A DNA stretch of 18,243 bases. Origin: Paramacrobiotus metropolitanus (Eukaryota > Tardigrada > Eutardigrada > Parachela > Macrobiotidae). Below the pieces are notes generated by a model. The model was not told the DNA's origin, searched no databases, and worked only from the letters and a program-made list of their open reading frames with translations. Location: NCBI RefSeq assembly GCF_019649055.1, contig NW_026570694.1, positions 1 to 18,243 on the forward strand. Direction: 5' to 3'. This document shows, piece by piece, positions 9,701 to 18,243 of this stretch; position 1 is the stretch's first letter; each line of letters starts with the position of its first letter. The position numbers and the translations under genes were made by a program.

Positions 9701-11810
9701 AATTTTCGCTTGAATAAGTTTAATTTAATCAATATCTGACTATTGTATTTTATAGCTTACAGATATTTGCTTCGACTCGTGTTTTAACCTTATGAAATAT
9801 TCGAGTGTTTAAACGCTGTGAAAATTTTTATTTCCTGCTCTGCAAATTATGGATTATTGCGTTTCGACGTTACCATCAGCTGTCTGACGATGGACGAATT
9901 ACCCAGGAGCAGGATCACTAAAGAAATAAAGTAGCAATTAAATCAATCACATATTCCATGGATCGATGAAAATATATCTTTAACATCACTTACCTCTGGA
10001 GCACAGTTGGGCTTCCTCTAGCAGCGTATCGTACCTGTCCGCTTTATCCTCATTACTCTTGAAAGTATGCATGCAGGCTGTCTCGTACAGGTCCGGTCGG
10101 ACATCGTGAAAGTGTCCGGTCAGCATCTCGCTGATATCGGCATAAAAGGCATTGGACAGATCGGTCAGGATCGTCGTGTGCGTGTAATTAAACTGGTCCA
10201 GGAAGGTAGTGATCATCAGAGCAATGTCCGTGAAGGAGTATGCTGGTCGGATGAGCAGCGGAATCTGGTCGTGCGTGAGCTTCGTTAGCCCGACCACGTT
10301 GGACGCCGGAACGCCGATGAGCGGGATGTTCTGGTACGCGGCGATGTTGTACAAATCCGCCACGGCTCGATCACAACCTGCAATTAAATAAGGCCTCGTA
10401 CATATGGACCACTGGACTGCAGTTAGGTTCTTTGGGATGATGCAACTGATCACAAGTATGCTTGATGGGAGAGTGAAAAAAGATTGCGTACTCTTACCGC
10501 AAAATCTTTTACTGGTACAAACTTGCCACTCTAGAATGAGCTAATTACGCACGTCCTACGAGGTCGATTGGTTTGGTCAGCTGCTTGTCTTTTCTATTTT
10601 TGTGCGGTTTGAATGGATAAAGAAATTAGCAGAAAGGATATCGACATCGGCATGCTCCAGCTTTGCTATTTATCATTTATAGATTTAAAAATATATTTAA
10701 CCGCACAACGTGGTTAAAAGCTGATAATGCAGCTATAAATTTCTCAGATAGACAAACGGCATTATTTTAATGCTGCTGTGATCTTTTGGATCATGCGATT
10801 ATCGTTGGCATCCCTGTTGTTCCATCAACAGGATTTAATTTTCAGAAGATTTAGGTTTTTGGCATCATATATATTAAAATGATGCACCCATCAATATCCT
10901 AAATGTATAGTTATAAATGGCTGATTTTACTTGACACCCCTGAAAATCAGGAAGTATACCTATTGTAATACGAGTAGGTACACCCTAATCCACCGAACCG
11001 AAGACACTGAATAGAGACACATCTTTACTTTGACATCAATACCCAGTTTTCACCTGCGACTGGAATTCAGGAAGTAATCACATGAAAGAAAAATAATTAC
11101 GCGGAAAAGAACACCCAGTACAGATAAATGGTAATTAGGAAATTTTCCGTTAATATTGATTTGCTTTTTATGGGAATATACTTTTGTAAAGCGAGCAAGA
11201 ATATACGCTACTCCACAAGGCTACAAACATGGCAGTATAATACTGCGGTATACCACATATTTTGTAAAATATTACTCCAGTATTTATATATATAAGATAC
11301 AACGCAAGTACTCTACCGATTACAGGGAAGCAGCAAAAGATAGCTTTAATGATAATAATATAAACACTAAGCAGAACAGTTCTTTGGTGAACTGTTCTAC
11401 TTCGTCATGATTTGTTTCAACACACCGCGTAATTTTTACGAAAAAAGGAAAATAAATCTTTTTTTAATAAACTAAACAAGGTTGCCTTTGTTTCAAATCC
11501 AGCCTCATTGAATCCAGTATTTCCGCTACATACCAATAAAATACTACTACAATAATAAAATAAACAAAAAGTTGTACAGTAGAGACAATAATGAATGCTA
11601 TATACCTGGTCCCAGGTAAACACTGCAACCGACACCCTCGCGCATCCAGTCCAGTGCCCGCTTAATGGCCATATTGTTCGCGCCACCTTCCCCCCCATCT
11701 TTATAATTCAAGACTAATCTGACCCCGGCAGGATCTGCTCGTTGGCGAACTCCATAGCCATGGCGATAGCCGCGGCTGCCCGCTTATAATTATACACCAG
11801 TTGATCATTC
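5800..11810 (-). CDS. Receptor-type (membrane) guanylate cyclase, 5' end missing
   Basis: The product would convert GTP to cGMP in response to an extracellular signal. I traced 21 exons on the minus strand: 11606-11810, 9994-10377, 9874-9917, 9543-9581, 9397-9473, 9189-9326, 8893-9123, 8706-8835, 8551-8644, 8392-8478, 8102-8327, 7858-8040, 7534-7759, 7259-7383, 6887-7190, 6563-6782, 6324-6471, 6212-6260, 6094-6143, 5934-6025 and 5800-5862 (stop TAA). All junctions keep phase, giving about 1037 residues. The order is ANF-receptor-like ectodomain, one membrane helix, kinase-homology domain, linker helix and class III cyclase domain. The signal peptide exon(s) were not found. Four single-base frame breaks occur at mononucleotide runs (11723-11726, 9434-9441, 7063-7067, 6948-6954). 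Because splice sites and catalytic residues are intact, I treat these as likely sequence errors. One intron appears to be GC-AG. A decayed paralog lies downstream at 222-720. Confidence 0.88.
7259..8478 (-). other. Kinase-homology (pseudokinase) domain of the cyclase
   Basis: The domain begins near [17 protein letters not shown] and continues through [32 protein letters not shown] and FWRAPEFLR to [17 protein letters not shown]. The catalytic-loop Asp of active kinases is absent (HGHLS in place of HRD). The DFG position reads SYG. It should therefore be catalytically dead and act as a regulatory module, as in other receptor guanylate cyclases. The APE and DVYSF motifs are intact. Two of its junctions need care: the donor at 8391/8392 and the GC-AG intron at 8041-8101. 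Confidence 0.85.
8041..8101 (-). other. Probable GC-AG intron in the cyclase gene
   Basis: Kinase-homology coding sequence ends at MIQQMNE (8102) and resumes at IRLLSHQNL (8040). The 61 bases between start with GCAACG after GAG and end with TTTTGTGCAG. No GT donor in the area joins these two parts in frame, whereas the GC donor does. The length matches neighbouring introns (57-72). A T-to-C sequencing error at the donor is an alternative. Confidence 0.65.
8551..8644 (-). other. Transmembrane exon of the cyclase
   Basis: This exon encodes a single hydrophobic helix, [20 protein letters not shown] followed by TYFVLR. It lies between the WPGG-containing ectodomain exon and the kinase-homology exons. 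Both flanking junctions keep phase (1 and 2). It is the only membrane segment expected in the mature receptor. Confidence 0.85.
10378..11605 (-). other. Large intron of the cyclase gene
   Basis: This 1228-base intron separates the exon ending in CTGGGACCAG from the exon starting GTTGTGATCG. It is AT-rich and much longer than the other introns of the gene. It contains the 10-bp hairpin at 11373-11398 and the palindrome GCAGTATAATACTGC at 11232-11246. No coding exon or full transposon is recognisable. Confidence 0.7.
11373..11398. repeat. Perfect 10-bp hairpin inside the large intron
   Basis: AGAACAGTTC (11373-11382) and GAACTGTTCT (11389-11398) are exact reverse complements separated by 6 bases. 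The arm ends AGAACA and TGTTCT resemble a steroid-receptor half-site pair, but the spacing does not fit the usual 3-base gap. It is probably a chance or transposon-derived hairpin. Confidence 0.6.
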
Positions 11811-13801
11811 CTGATTCAATGACGGTACACACCGTTAAATTCTTCCTGAAATCTTCTGCAATACGGCAACAGTATCCACAGTACGACAGTGCCGTGTAGC
11901 GCGGTCATTTGCCAGCTGCATGGAGAAACCGCGACAATTTGGATACTGTGGCGATGATTAACGAGATAACCCGTCGCATCGGATAGGAAATCAATTACGT
12001 AAGACGGCCATGTGTAGCCGTTGTCTGCGCTTTGCGGAGAAGGGCACGCGCGCGCCACACACGCTATTGAAAATGAACCCCAGAGAATGCACACCTGTGT
12101 GTGTGTCGGTAATGAACAGTCAGCGTTTCTCTTTTGGAATCGTTTTATCCTAATCTTATGGACATATTGACTCCGCTGGGAGCGTATGCTGCCTGTGTGA
12201 TTATTCCGCCTGGATAATTGATACGTACAGGCGCGCGCGCCACTGCAATAAGCGAACAGCCAGGTTGACCTTTGTATTGAACTGATAATATAGGTTTGCC
12301 GGCTGCCGGCAGTTTGTTGCACAGACACATCCCAGTCACTCCTTAACGCTCACGCTAGCCTAATAAAACTGGTGTGTCATGCCGGTGAAACTATTAACGG
12401 TGATTTGTCTGCGAAGGGTAAAACATCGGCTTTGATTGCTTCCTAGAGAACATGGTTAATGATGATTTTCTCGATGCATTGTAAGGATTAGAAAGTGATG
12501 TCTGCAGATAAAAATGAAAATATTTTGCAGACTGGGATTCAGCATGGCTACCGCACGGAGCATGGCTACCGCACGAAGGCGGAAGCGTTTCTATAAAGTC
12601 AAACGCTTTCTTACGTATACAAGGCAGATCAATAACAGTAAGGACTATTACTGCGGCCACACTGATAGATTACAATGGATGAGGTAAACGGTAATAGAAA
12701 ATCAATGATAATCATGAGCAGGCGCCGCTGAGCTGACAGGTGACAGCTGTACATTATGCACTGCATAGGACATCGAGAAATCGACTGTAGAACAAGTAAA
12801 CAGCCAGCAGTTTATTCAACAACCTGCCAGCCAGCAACAAACATTATGCTGGCGATATTAATAATGAAGATTAGGCGAAGCGAGCAGCTCGGAAGAACAA
12901 TACTTTTATTTTTGTTAAATGCCAACCATCAAAAGAAAATAAATAAGAATAAAATTGACGCAGTTATTGGTAATAATATGCAGCAAGCTTAATCTGACGC
13001 ATATTTTCTAGTACGATTCACATATTCGTACCATATTGCGCCGCTCCCGTTATAACCCGATAACGATTTCCTGAAGAATCTATACCGGAAATCTTTAAAA
13101 ATCTTAGGTTTCAATAAACAGTGTCTTCTCATAGTACAAGGATCAGGAGGTGATCCAAAACGGATCCAGACGAAATAGAAGTCAACAATGTTATGAGGAA
13201 GGCTGTACGCTGGGTTAAAGAAACAGGCAAGGCACTCAAGAAACTGAATCAATGGTGTTCGATACCTCACGTGCAAATGCCACCATTTAACAGTCAACGA
13301 CGACGCTTTGCACCGGCGGAAAGTATACGAATATGATACGAGTACGTGTAGATTGTACGCGTTATAGCGCGGCAATGGCATCTTGTAATAACCTAAATGC
13401 CTTCTAAGCAGCTAAAATCTTCTTGATTCACCCTTTAAGTTTGGAAATAATGCTAGAGGTGTTTGTGCACAGTCTCATCTCATAACCGGGACCAATTTTT
13501 CATTTGATTGTTAAGATTGACGATCTTTGCTGATCAATGTACATCATGCGATCAAAATTAAATTATCGAAAAAACCTAAGAAATCGAACACATTTCTCAC
13601 AAAAGAATCAAACGTTGCAGACGGCGATAAGTTTTCTGTGTAGTAGTTCACAAGGCACACAACAACAAATTCAAGTTATTACTAGTGTGTCACAGAAACA
13701 GAATCTTGCAAGCTTATCTTAACTGAACCGATTCGACCGTGACACCGACAGACCGAGCGCACGTCCTTTCTAAACTGTCAAAAAATTATCCAGACGCAGC
13801 A
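11811..13801. other. Region upstream of the cyclase exons; missing first exon(s) probably here
   Basis: No convincing gene is visible. The 5' exon(s), signal peptide and promoter of the cyclase should lie in this stretch, because the first exon found (11606-11810) starts inside the ligand-binding domain. The minus frame directly upstream of 11810 is open for about 170 codons and passes WILLPYCRRF, but it hits a stop (TGA at 11815-11817) before joining. I could not fix a first exon. An 18-bp tandem duplication lies at 12541-12576. Confidence 0.45.
12541..12576. repeat. Two tandem copies of an 18-bp unit
   Basis: AGCATGGCTACCGCACGG at 12541-12558 is followed at once by AGCATGGCTACCGCACGA at 12559-12576, differing only in the last base. 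It lies in apparently non-coding DNA upstream of the cyclase gene. It is a recent slippage-type duplication and could be polymorphic in length. Confidence 0.85.
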
Positions 13802-15499
13802 CTACTTTCGGTCCGCTTTCCATTCCTCCACGTGCTTACCGGCAATCTTCAGCTCTTTAAATTCCACACAACACTCGCGACCGGCAATGTTAACCGTGTG
13901 TCGGCCAGCCCGCTTCGAACTGTACACAGCCTCCTGGTAGATTCCGTCAATGTGCGCCCACACTGGGAGACCACGCCTCAAAATGTCCGCGGCACGAACG
14001 GCTTGCGTTGGCCGGGCGAAGTCCCCTTTGCCCCTTGGTCCATCCAGTTTACTCTCTGGGTAGGAATCCACCTTTGCTCTCCAGCGACAGTAGCAGGATA
14101 CCAGTTACCGTTCGCAAAGAACACGAATATCTTCTCTTTATACGAGTACTCGTATCTGGACCCGAGCCGACACACCAGGTGCTTTCGCGGTTCCATGGAG
14201 AATTTCAGCTGGTCTTTACTGGCTGCATGTTCACACAGATACAATTCACGCATTTCGTTAGCATTCAACAAACCACTCTGAAAAGAAAACCAGGCAGACT
14301 ATTGAGCTCGATAACGGTAAATCGGTAAGCAGGAATCAATCCCACCATAACGGGTCCCTTGGCCAGCTGTTCGTCACTCATCAACGGGAAACGGACATGG
14401 TACAACACCCCACCCAACAGACGACGGCGATTAGCCGGGGTCGGCGCCAGATTCTTGCGAGCACAGGCAGCCTCGGCCCATCTGTATCACCAATGAAAAA
14501 CTGCAAGCGGGGTGTTGAAAAACGTCTGCATACTGTTTCTGCGTAGTTTTGCACACTAATGCTCTGAAAAATCTGCCTGTGTACAGAAAGTCGCTACACG
14601 AAAGTCACCTACTTTTCCACGACTGCGTAGATGACATTCTCCTGCGCCGACAGAGTGTTACGCTCCAAAATCAACTCCAGCGTCGTGCGTTCCAGTTTCA
14701 TGGCGTAATCCGACTGGAAAACGTCATGAGTGGATGCATCTAGCACGTCCAAGCATTTCTCCACCACAACATCAAAATCCGGTGTCCATCGCTGTGCCTA
14801 GTAAGACGTTTTTGCAGTGTGACCTTACCTTACTGCCTATACACTTCGATTCCGCTCGCAAACTGAACACCTGTGCCTTACAGTCCACCGTCATACTAAC
14901 ATTTTCCAGATACAGCAAGCAGTTCTCAGGTTTCAGCTCACGGAGAGCAAAATCTATGCAGAGCTCTGCCAACCATGGTAGGTCGTACTTGTCGGAGCAG
15001 AGCGTCTGTAGTACATTATCCTCCTTCAGACTCTCCACCGACCCGGTGTACATGTAGTTACAAACGTAAGACAAAGTTTGAGACAGAGCCACAGAGCTAA
15101 AACACGTCTCTGTAAAAATTAGCGCGCACACGATACCTAAGCATATTGTGGAAAGCATCGGGCGGAATATCCGGGATATCGATGACTGCGTTAGTACGCT
15201 CGGCTAAGCTCCCGTAGAACATCGCATGAAATACATCGCTGCTTACGCTCAGAGTTAATCTAGGGAAGGGGAACTGTTTTTGTCCATTACGTACTGAATT
15301 ACATCTCGCCCGTTGGGAAAGAAAAGCTGTCAAACGTGCCTGTGCGCTCGGATCTTCTGCACTCCGCCACAGTGACGTCCCACGGCGAATTCCACATCCG
15401 TCAAGTCACTATTGGCTAGAACATTCTTCCAACGATTGATGATCTGTGGAATGGCGCCTCGGCGTTCGGAACCCCGCACGATGCGGAAGGCTGCGTCAT
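13802..15499 (-). CDS. BTB-BACK domain protein with Tudor-like C-terminal modules
   Basis: Proposed exons are 15336 to at least 15443, 15137-15259, 14871-15096, 14613-14797, 14346-14481 and 13802-14277 (stop TAG), about 440 residues. The BTB domain reads NVLANSDLTDVEFAVG, KIRAHRHV, SSDVFHAMFYGSLAER and DIPPDAFHNML, then NYMYTGSVESL and DKYDLPWLAELCIDFALREL. The BACK region reads VVVEKCLDVLDAST, then AQENVIYAVVEKWAEAAC, RFPLMSDEQL and GPVMSGLL, as in BTBD3/BTBD6-type proteins. Such proteins often act as Cullin-3 substrate adaptors. The C-terminus is not the PHR domain of BTBD6. It has two segments (FFANGNWYPATVAGEQ and RRGLPVWAHIDGIYQEAVY) that resemble Tudor/SH3-type barrels. One base is missing near 14073-14075 (AAA run). 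The first junction (15260-15335) is out of phase. The N-terminus is unsettled: the ATG at 15497-15499 is in another frame. Confidence 0.75.
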
Positions 15500-15762
15500 G
15501 ATGGTGCTGATGGAGTCGACAAGTATCTGAACCTTACAATGACTGCTTCATTGTCTGCATGCAAGAGCGAGAGTTTAGCCAACCAGGAAGTTTCATTTAG
15601 CCGAGATAAAGGCTGCCGATTTCTGTTCAAAATTACAGTACAAGTTTTCGGGTGACAGTCGACAGAATGATCAAAGTCGTTCCAAAAAAAGCCAGGTTTT
15701 AACTACCGTGCGAAACGGCGAACCATGAAAATCTGAAAACATACTGCTGGCCAAAGTCAAAC
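15500..15762. other. Short intergenic region upstream of the BTB gene
   Basis: It should hold the promoter and possibly the first exon of the BTB gene. No motif stands out. It ends with the left target-site duplication of the adjacent transposable element (15755-15762). Confidence 0.4.
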
Positions 15763-16335
15763 TAGAGATGGCAACGGCTGGCTTAACGGCTTACCGGCTG
15801 GCTGCGGCTGGCTAAAACAGCAAGCCGGCTCGGATGTATCGGCTCACCTACCTGAGCCGGCTCTAACGGCTCGGCTCTGAACGCGAGCCGGCTAAGCCGG
15901 CTTCGAGCCGGCTTAGCCGATAGTTTTTTAGCGTGGGAAAACACCAGTACTTTTTCACTAAAAAGCACTTTTTTCTGTTCTCTGTTAACGAAAAACTGTT
16001 TTTGATCAGTTTTTATTACAAAAAGGGATCTCCGAAACAAAAATTAAGCGCTTTTTTATAATATCATCGAGTTTTCAAGTCTCAAAATCGCCTTTGAACG
16101 GGCCAAAAGAGCTAAAATTTAACTTTTCAACACATTTTCCCCCACAATGCGCAAGCCGTTAGCCGACATCGGCTTACGGCTGGCTTACGGCTGGCTCGCG
16201 GCTGGCTGAGGCTCCGAGCCGGCTCAATCGGCTCGGCTAGCATCGGCTACGGCTACAATTTTGGGTCGAGCCGGCTCAGCCGAAGCCGGCTTAGCCGCGG
16301 CTCAAACGGCTTCGGCTGAGCCGTTGCCATCTCTA
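15763..16335. mobile_element. Non-autonomous hAT-like MITE
   Basis: The element starts TAGAGATGGCAACGGCT and ends with its exact reverse complement, AGCCGTTGCCATCTCTA. The flanking 8-mers AGTCAAAC (15755-15762) and GGCCAAAC (16336-16343) match at 6 of 8 positions, as an aged 8-bp target-site duplication would. An 8-bp duplication and TAGAGATG-type termini point to the hAT superfamily. No transposase is encoded, so it must have been mobilised in trans. The GC-rich arms are packed with GGCT/AGCC motifs, including eight copies of the palindrome AGCCGGCT (starts at 15823, 15855, 15886, 15895, 15906, 16217, 16269, 16284). The core (about 15915-16150) is AT-rich. Confidence 0.85.
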
Positions 16336-16343
16336 GGCCAAAC

Positions 16344-17185
16344 GGCCTAAACCTCAGCAGGAAAACAGACGTAGTTGTCGGCGGGGGGTGGTTGCGAATT
16401 CTGGTTGGCTGACTGTTAACCACGTCCGGTCCACCTGTCTGGGTTCCCATTTTGCTTTCTGTGGTTCATTATGCTCATTTCCATAGTTCGCTGATAGACT
16501 GGTACCAAACTACTACCGGTGATGCGGCATCACGGAACCCACCTAGCTTGGGGCCATCAATATTTCGGTTCCTGCACGCTTAATTTTTGTGGAAAAAGTA
16601 TATTATTATTATTTGTTTATGGAATACTTTTGCCAGCAATCATCCATCGGCTTTCGCGCAACTGTTCGGATACAGACAGCCCGGCGGTTTTTGTTAGATT
16701 AAGATCCTGGATTAATCAGGATCTCGTTATGTTAGATTAGGATCCACTTACTACCTGACGGGAAGACAAACTGCAAACTATAACTGAATTGAATTCTTTA
16801 TCTGCTTCTCCTTTCGAAAAAGTTAGGATCATAATAAAATAATTTGCGTATCTCGTGATGATATCTGAACTTCCACCATTTCGTCCTGTCAATCAAGAAC
16901 TGTGAACACTCATGTAAACAAATTCATGTTTTCATCATATCTAACCAATTCATGCAGTCACCCCAAATAATTAGAGATTCACATAAAAAACCACGTCAAA
17001 GTCTGCGCCACTACACCATTCAGCACACCCAGCACAGTCATGTTGCGTTCAGGGCCATCTGGGCAGAACACGTAATCAGAGATTCACAACATCGTGGATC
17101 GATTTGATAAAATTAGTTTAAAAAGTAAAAAATCCAGGCCTGACCTATCCAAAAAAAGCAGTTACACGTGAGTAACTTGAAACGT
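16344..17185. other. Intergenic region downstream of the GPCR gene
   Basis: No complete gene is present. The part next to 17186 should be the 3' UTR of the GPCR gene. It contains 15-bp direct repeats (16969-16983 and 17074-17088, one mismatch) around a small open frame described separately. The stretch 16344-16968 shows nothing recognisable. Confidence 0.5.
16979..17083 (-). pseudogene. Possible relic of a second GPCR C-terminal segment
   Basis: The minus frame reads DYVFCPDGPERNMTVLGVLN followed by a hydrophobic run ending TLTWFFM and a stop. It has the layout of an extracellular loop followed by TM7. It can be lined up loosely with the end of the neighbouring receptor (YWALVFLRAPPPSW through LFDPLMWLI). 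No upstream receptor sequence adjoins it. It could be a leftover of a tandem duplicate, an alternative 3' exon, or chance. Confidence 0.25.
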
Positions 17186-18199
17186 CTATGTTGCTGCGGG
17201 TGGCTTGCGCGGTGCCTGACTGCTGATGAGCCACATCAAAGGATCGAATAACATTTGTACGGAGTAAAATAGCGTTGTCACACTCTGTACCCAGCTGGGT
17301 GGTGGCGCACGCAGAAACACCAGCGCCCAGTAGATATTTGAGGTCCCCAGCAAATGATCACACTGATGGAGGTCAACGTTAATACTACGTACGGCCTGAC
17401 CTTACGTCGCCTGCCACCTTCCCTTGGAACTGGCGCAACTAGCGCTTTATCCACCCCGGGTTCTTCCGCAATCGCTGGTTTAACGGATACGACGCCATCC
17501 GCTGATTGATAAAATTCCTCTTGTCTTCCGACTCGTCTTCTGTTCCATCGCCTTACCATAACATATATGTAAATAAAGACAATCAGCGCAAGAGGAATCC
17601 CGCGGTGGAGGAAGAAATCGGCCAGTTGCCATTCTATTCTGTCTGCGACCACTGCTTTGCAACGAATCTGTTCTTTTGCTGGACTGTTACGGAGGAAATC
17701 TAACAGGACGACCGGAAGCTTGACAACGTGGACGTAGCCTACCACCGCCAGGCACAGTAGAATGGCGATCTTTTTGTTATGACGCTGGCGGTACGACACA
17801 GGGGTACCTGACGGCCCATAGACGATTCAAGGCGATGAGGGCATGCAGCAGCGTTGGGATAAGACTGATCACCATCTGGAAATAAGCATTGATTGCACAG
17901 AGGGTTTGGCCTCCTGGCCACGCTCCGGTAATGTAGTGGATCAAGCCCGCAGGTCTTGTGATCAGCTGGGATGTGGATGCAATATGGCCCAGGGAAATGG
18001 CGATAAGATAAACGGTGAATGCAGTTACCTGGATTTGCGGGAGAAATTGTAGTACAAGCAACGCAAGATTAAACACAGCTGCGGCGCATACAAGAGTTAA
18101 TTGTGCGATTATTAACGGAGTCCAGCTGAGTTGAAAGGAGAGGATTAAAGTTGTGTTAACGATAACTGTTGCGTTTTCCTTTGCGCTGTTTGCATCCAT
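17186..18199 (-). CDS. Class A (rhodopsin-like) G protein-coupled receptor, orphan
   Basis: The gene is intronless and about 337 residues long once two single-base frame breaks are allowed for. The start ATG at 18197-18199 is followed by a short N-terminus with sequons (NAT, NTT). TM1 is about residues 27-50, TM2 58-80 and TM3 101-124, beginning at the conserved disulfide Cys101. TM3 ends NRLWAVRYP, with Asn-Arg-Leu in place of the usual Asp/Glu-Arg-Tyr. TM4 (KKIAILLCLAVVGYVHVVKL), TM5 (IPLALIVFIYIYVMV), TM6 (LTLTSISVIICWGPQ, with the CWxP motif) and TM7 (LFYSVQMLFDPLMWLI, with DPxxW for NPxxY) follow. The frame breaks are an extra base in the run at 17801-17804 and a missing base at 17337-17339; the protein reads on smoothly across both. 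Stop TAG is at 17186-17188. The ligand is unknown. Confidence 0.82.
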
Positions 18200-18243
18200 A
18201 TTAGTAATCTGTGAACACCAGGTTTTGCACCAGATAATTGCTT

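Larger units (their letters stand above)
8706..11810 (-). other. ANF-receptor-like ligand-binding region of the cyclase
   Basis: Eight exons encode a periplasmic-binding-protein type I fold. Diagnostic stretches in order are [66 protein letters not shown] and [18 protein letters not shown]. It ends with a [15 protein letters not shown] stretch just before the membrane, as in natriuretic-peptide-receptor-type cyclases. The PGC motif is assembled across the 1228-base intron (10378-11605), which confirms that junction. The ligand cannot be predicted. Upstream of 11810 the same frame soon meets a stop (TGA at 11815-11817), so an earlier exon must supply the start. Confidence 0.85.

Noticed and set aside
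12225-12242. GCGCGC-type alternating run as a regulatory or Z-DNA element
   Set aside because: The run is short and isolated, with no gene context to support a function.
11816-12328. 170-codon open frame on the minus strand upstream of the cyclase exons
   Set aside because: It has no normal start codon at its beginning and no domain motif, and it ends in a stop just before the first cyclase exon. I kept it only as a note on the missing first exon.
12989-13381. 130-codon open frame on the minus strand
   Set aside because: It has no recognisable motif, no splice context and a composition without domain character. Open frames of this size are expected by chance in an 18-kb window.
14278-14315. 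A 38-base intron before the last BTB exon
   Set aside because: The donor ATG|GTGGGA at 14345 gives a 68-base intron in phase and recreates the family motif GPVMSGLL.
14798-14828. A 31-base intron with a strong GTAAGG donor in the BTB gene
   Set aside because: A donor further upstream (GTGTTC at 14870) uses the same acceptor in phase, gives a 73-base intron and fits BACK-domain spacing better.
15783-16040. 85-codon minus frame rich in Arg, Leu, Pro and Ser
   Set aside because: It is produced by the repeated GGCT/AGCC arms of the transposable element and is not a gene.

Overview
The window looks like nuclear DNA of an invertebrate animal. The evidence is short GT-AG introns (mostly 57-105 bases), a receptor-type guanylate cyclase, a class A GPCR and a BTB/BACK protein. 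The mix would suit a tardigrade or another ecdysozoan, but nothing in the sequence proves it. I found no bacterial operon, tRNA, rRNA or CRISPR array.

Layout. (1) 222-720, minus strand: a decayed 3' piece of a guanylate cyclase paralog. (2) 2473-4307, plus strand: a clean three-exon gene for a predicted secretory-pathway protein. Its N-terminal domain resembles farnesoic-acid O-methyltransferase (FAMeT) domains, its C-terminal half is a cysteine-dioxygenase-like cupin, and it ends in a hydrophobic segment. (3) 5800-11810, minus strand: 21 exons of a receptor guanylate cyclase, covering ligand-binding domain, transmembrane helix, kinase-homology domain, linker helix, cyclase domain and stop codon. 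The first exon(s) were not found. (4) 13802-15499, minus strand: a BTB-BACK protein with an unusual C-terminus that looks like two Tudor-type modules. (5) 15763-16335: a 573-bp non-autonomous hAT-like element with terminal inverted repeats, a degenerate 8-bp target-site duplication and eight copies of the palindrome AGCCGGCT. (6) 17186-18199, minus strand: a seven-transmembrane receptor without introns, followed by a small possible relic of a second copy.

A pattern crosses gene boundaries. The three minus-strand genes carry at least seven single-base frame breaks, all at short mononucleotide runs and both gained and lost, while flanking coding sequence and splice sites are intact. This suggests uncorrected indels in the assembly more than true pseudogenes. 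Only the 222-720 fragment has real decay, including internal deletions and a lost splice donor.

The genes do not form an obvious pathway. The cyclase and the GPCR are both cell-surface receptors and the dioxygenase-like protein is predicted to be extracellular or membrane-attached. Exon models were made by hand from reading frame, splice consensus, phase and family motifs; first exons and a few junctions remain uncertain and are marked.
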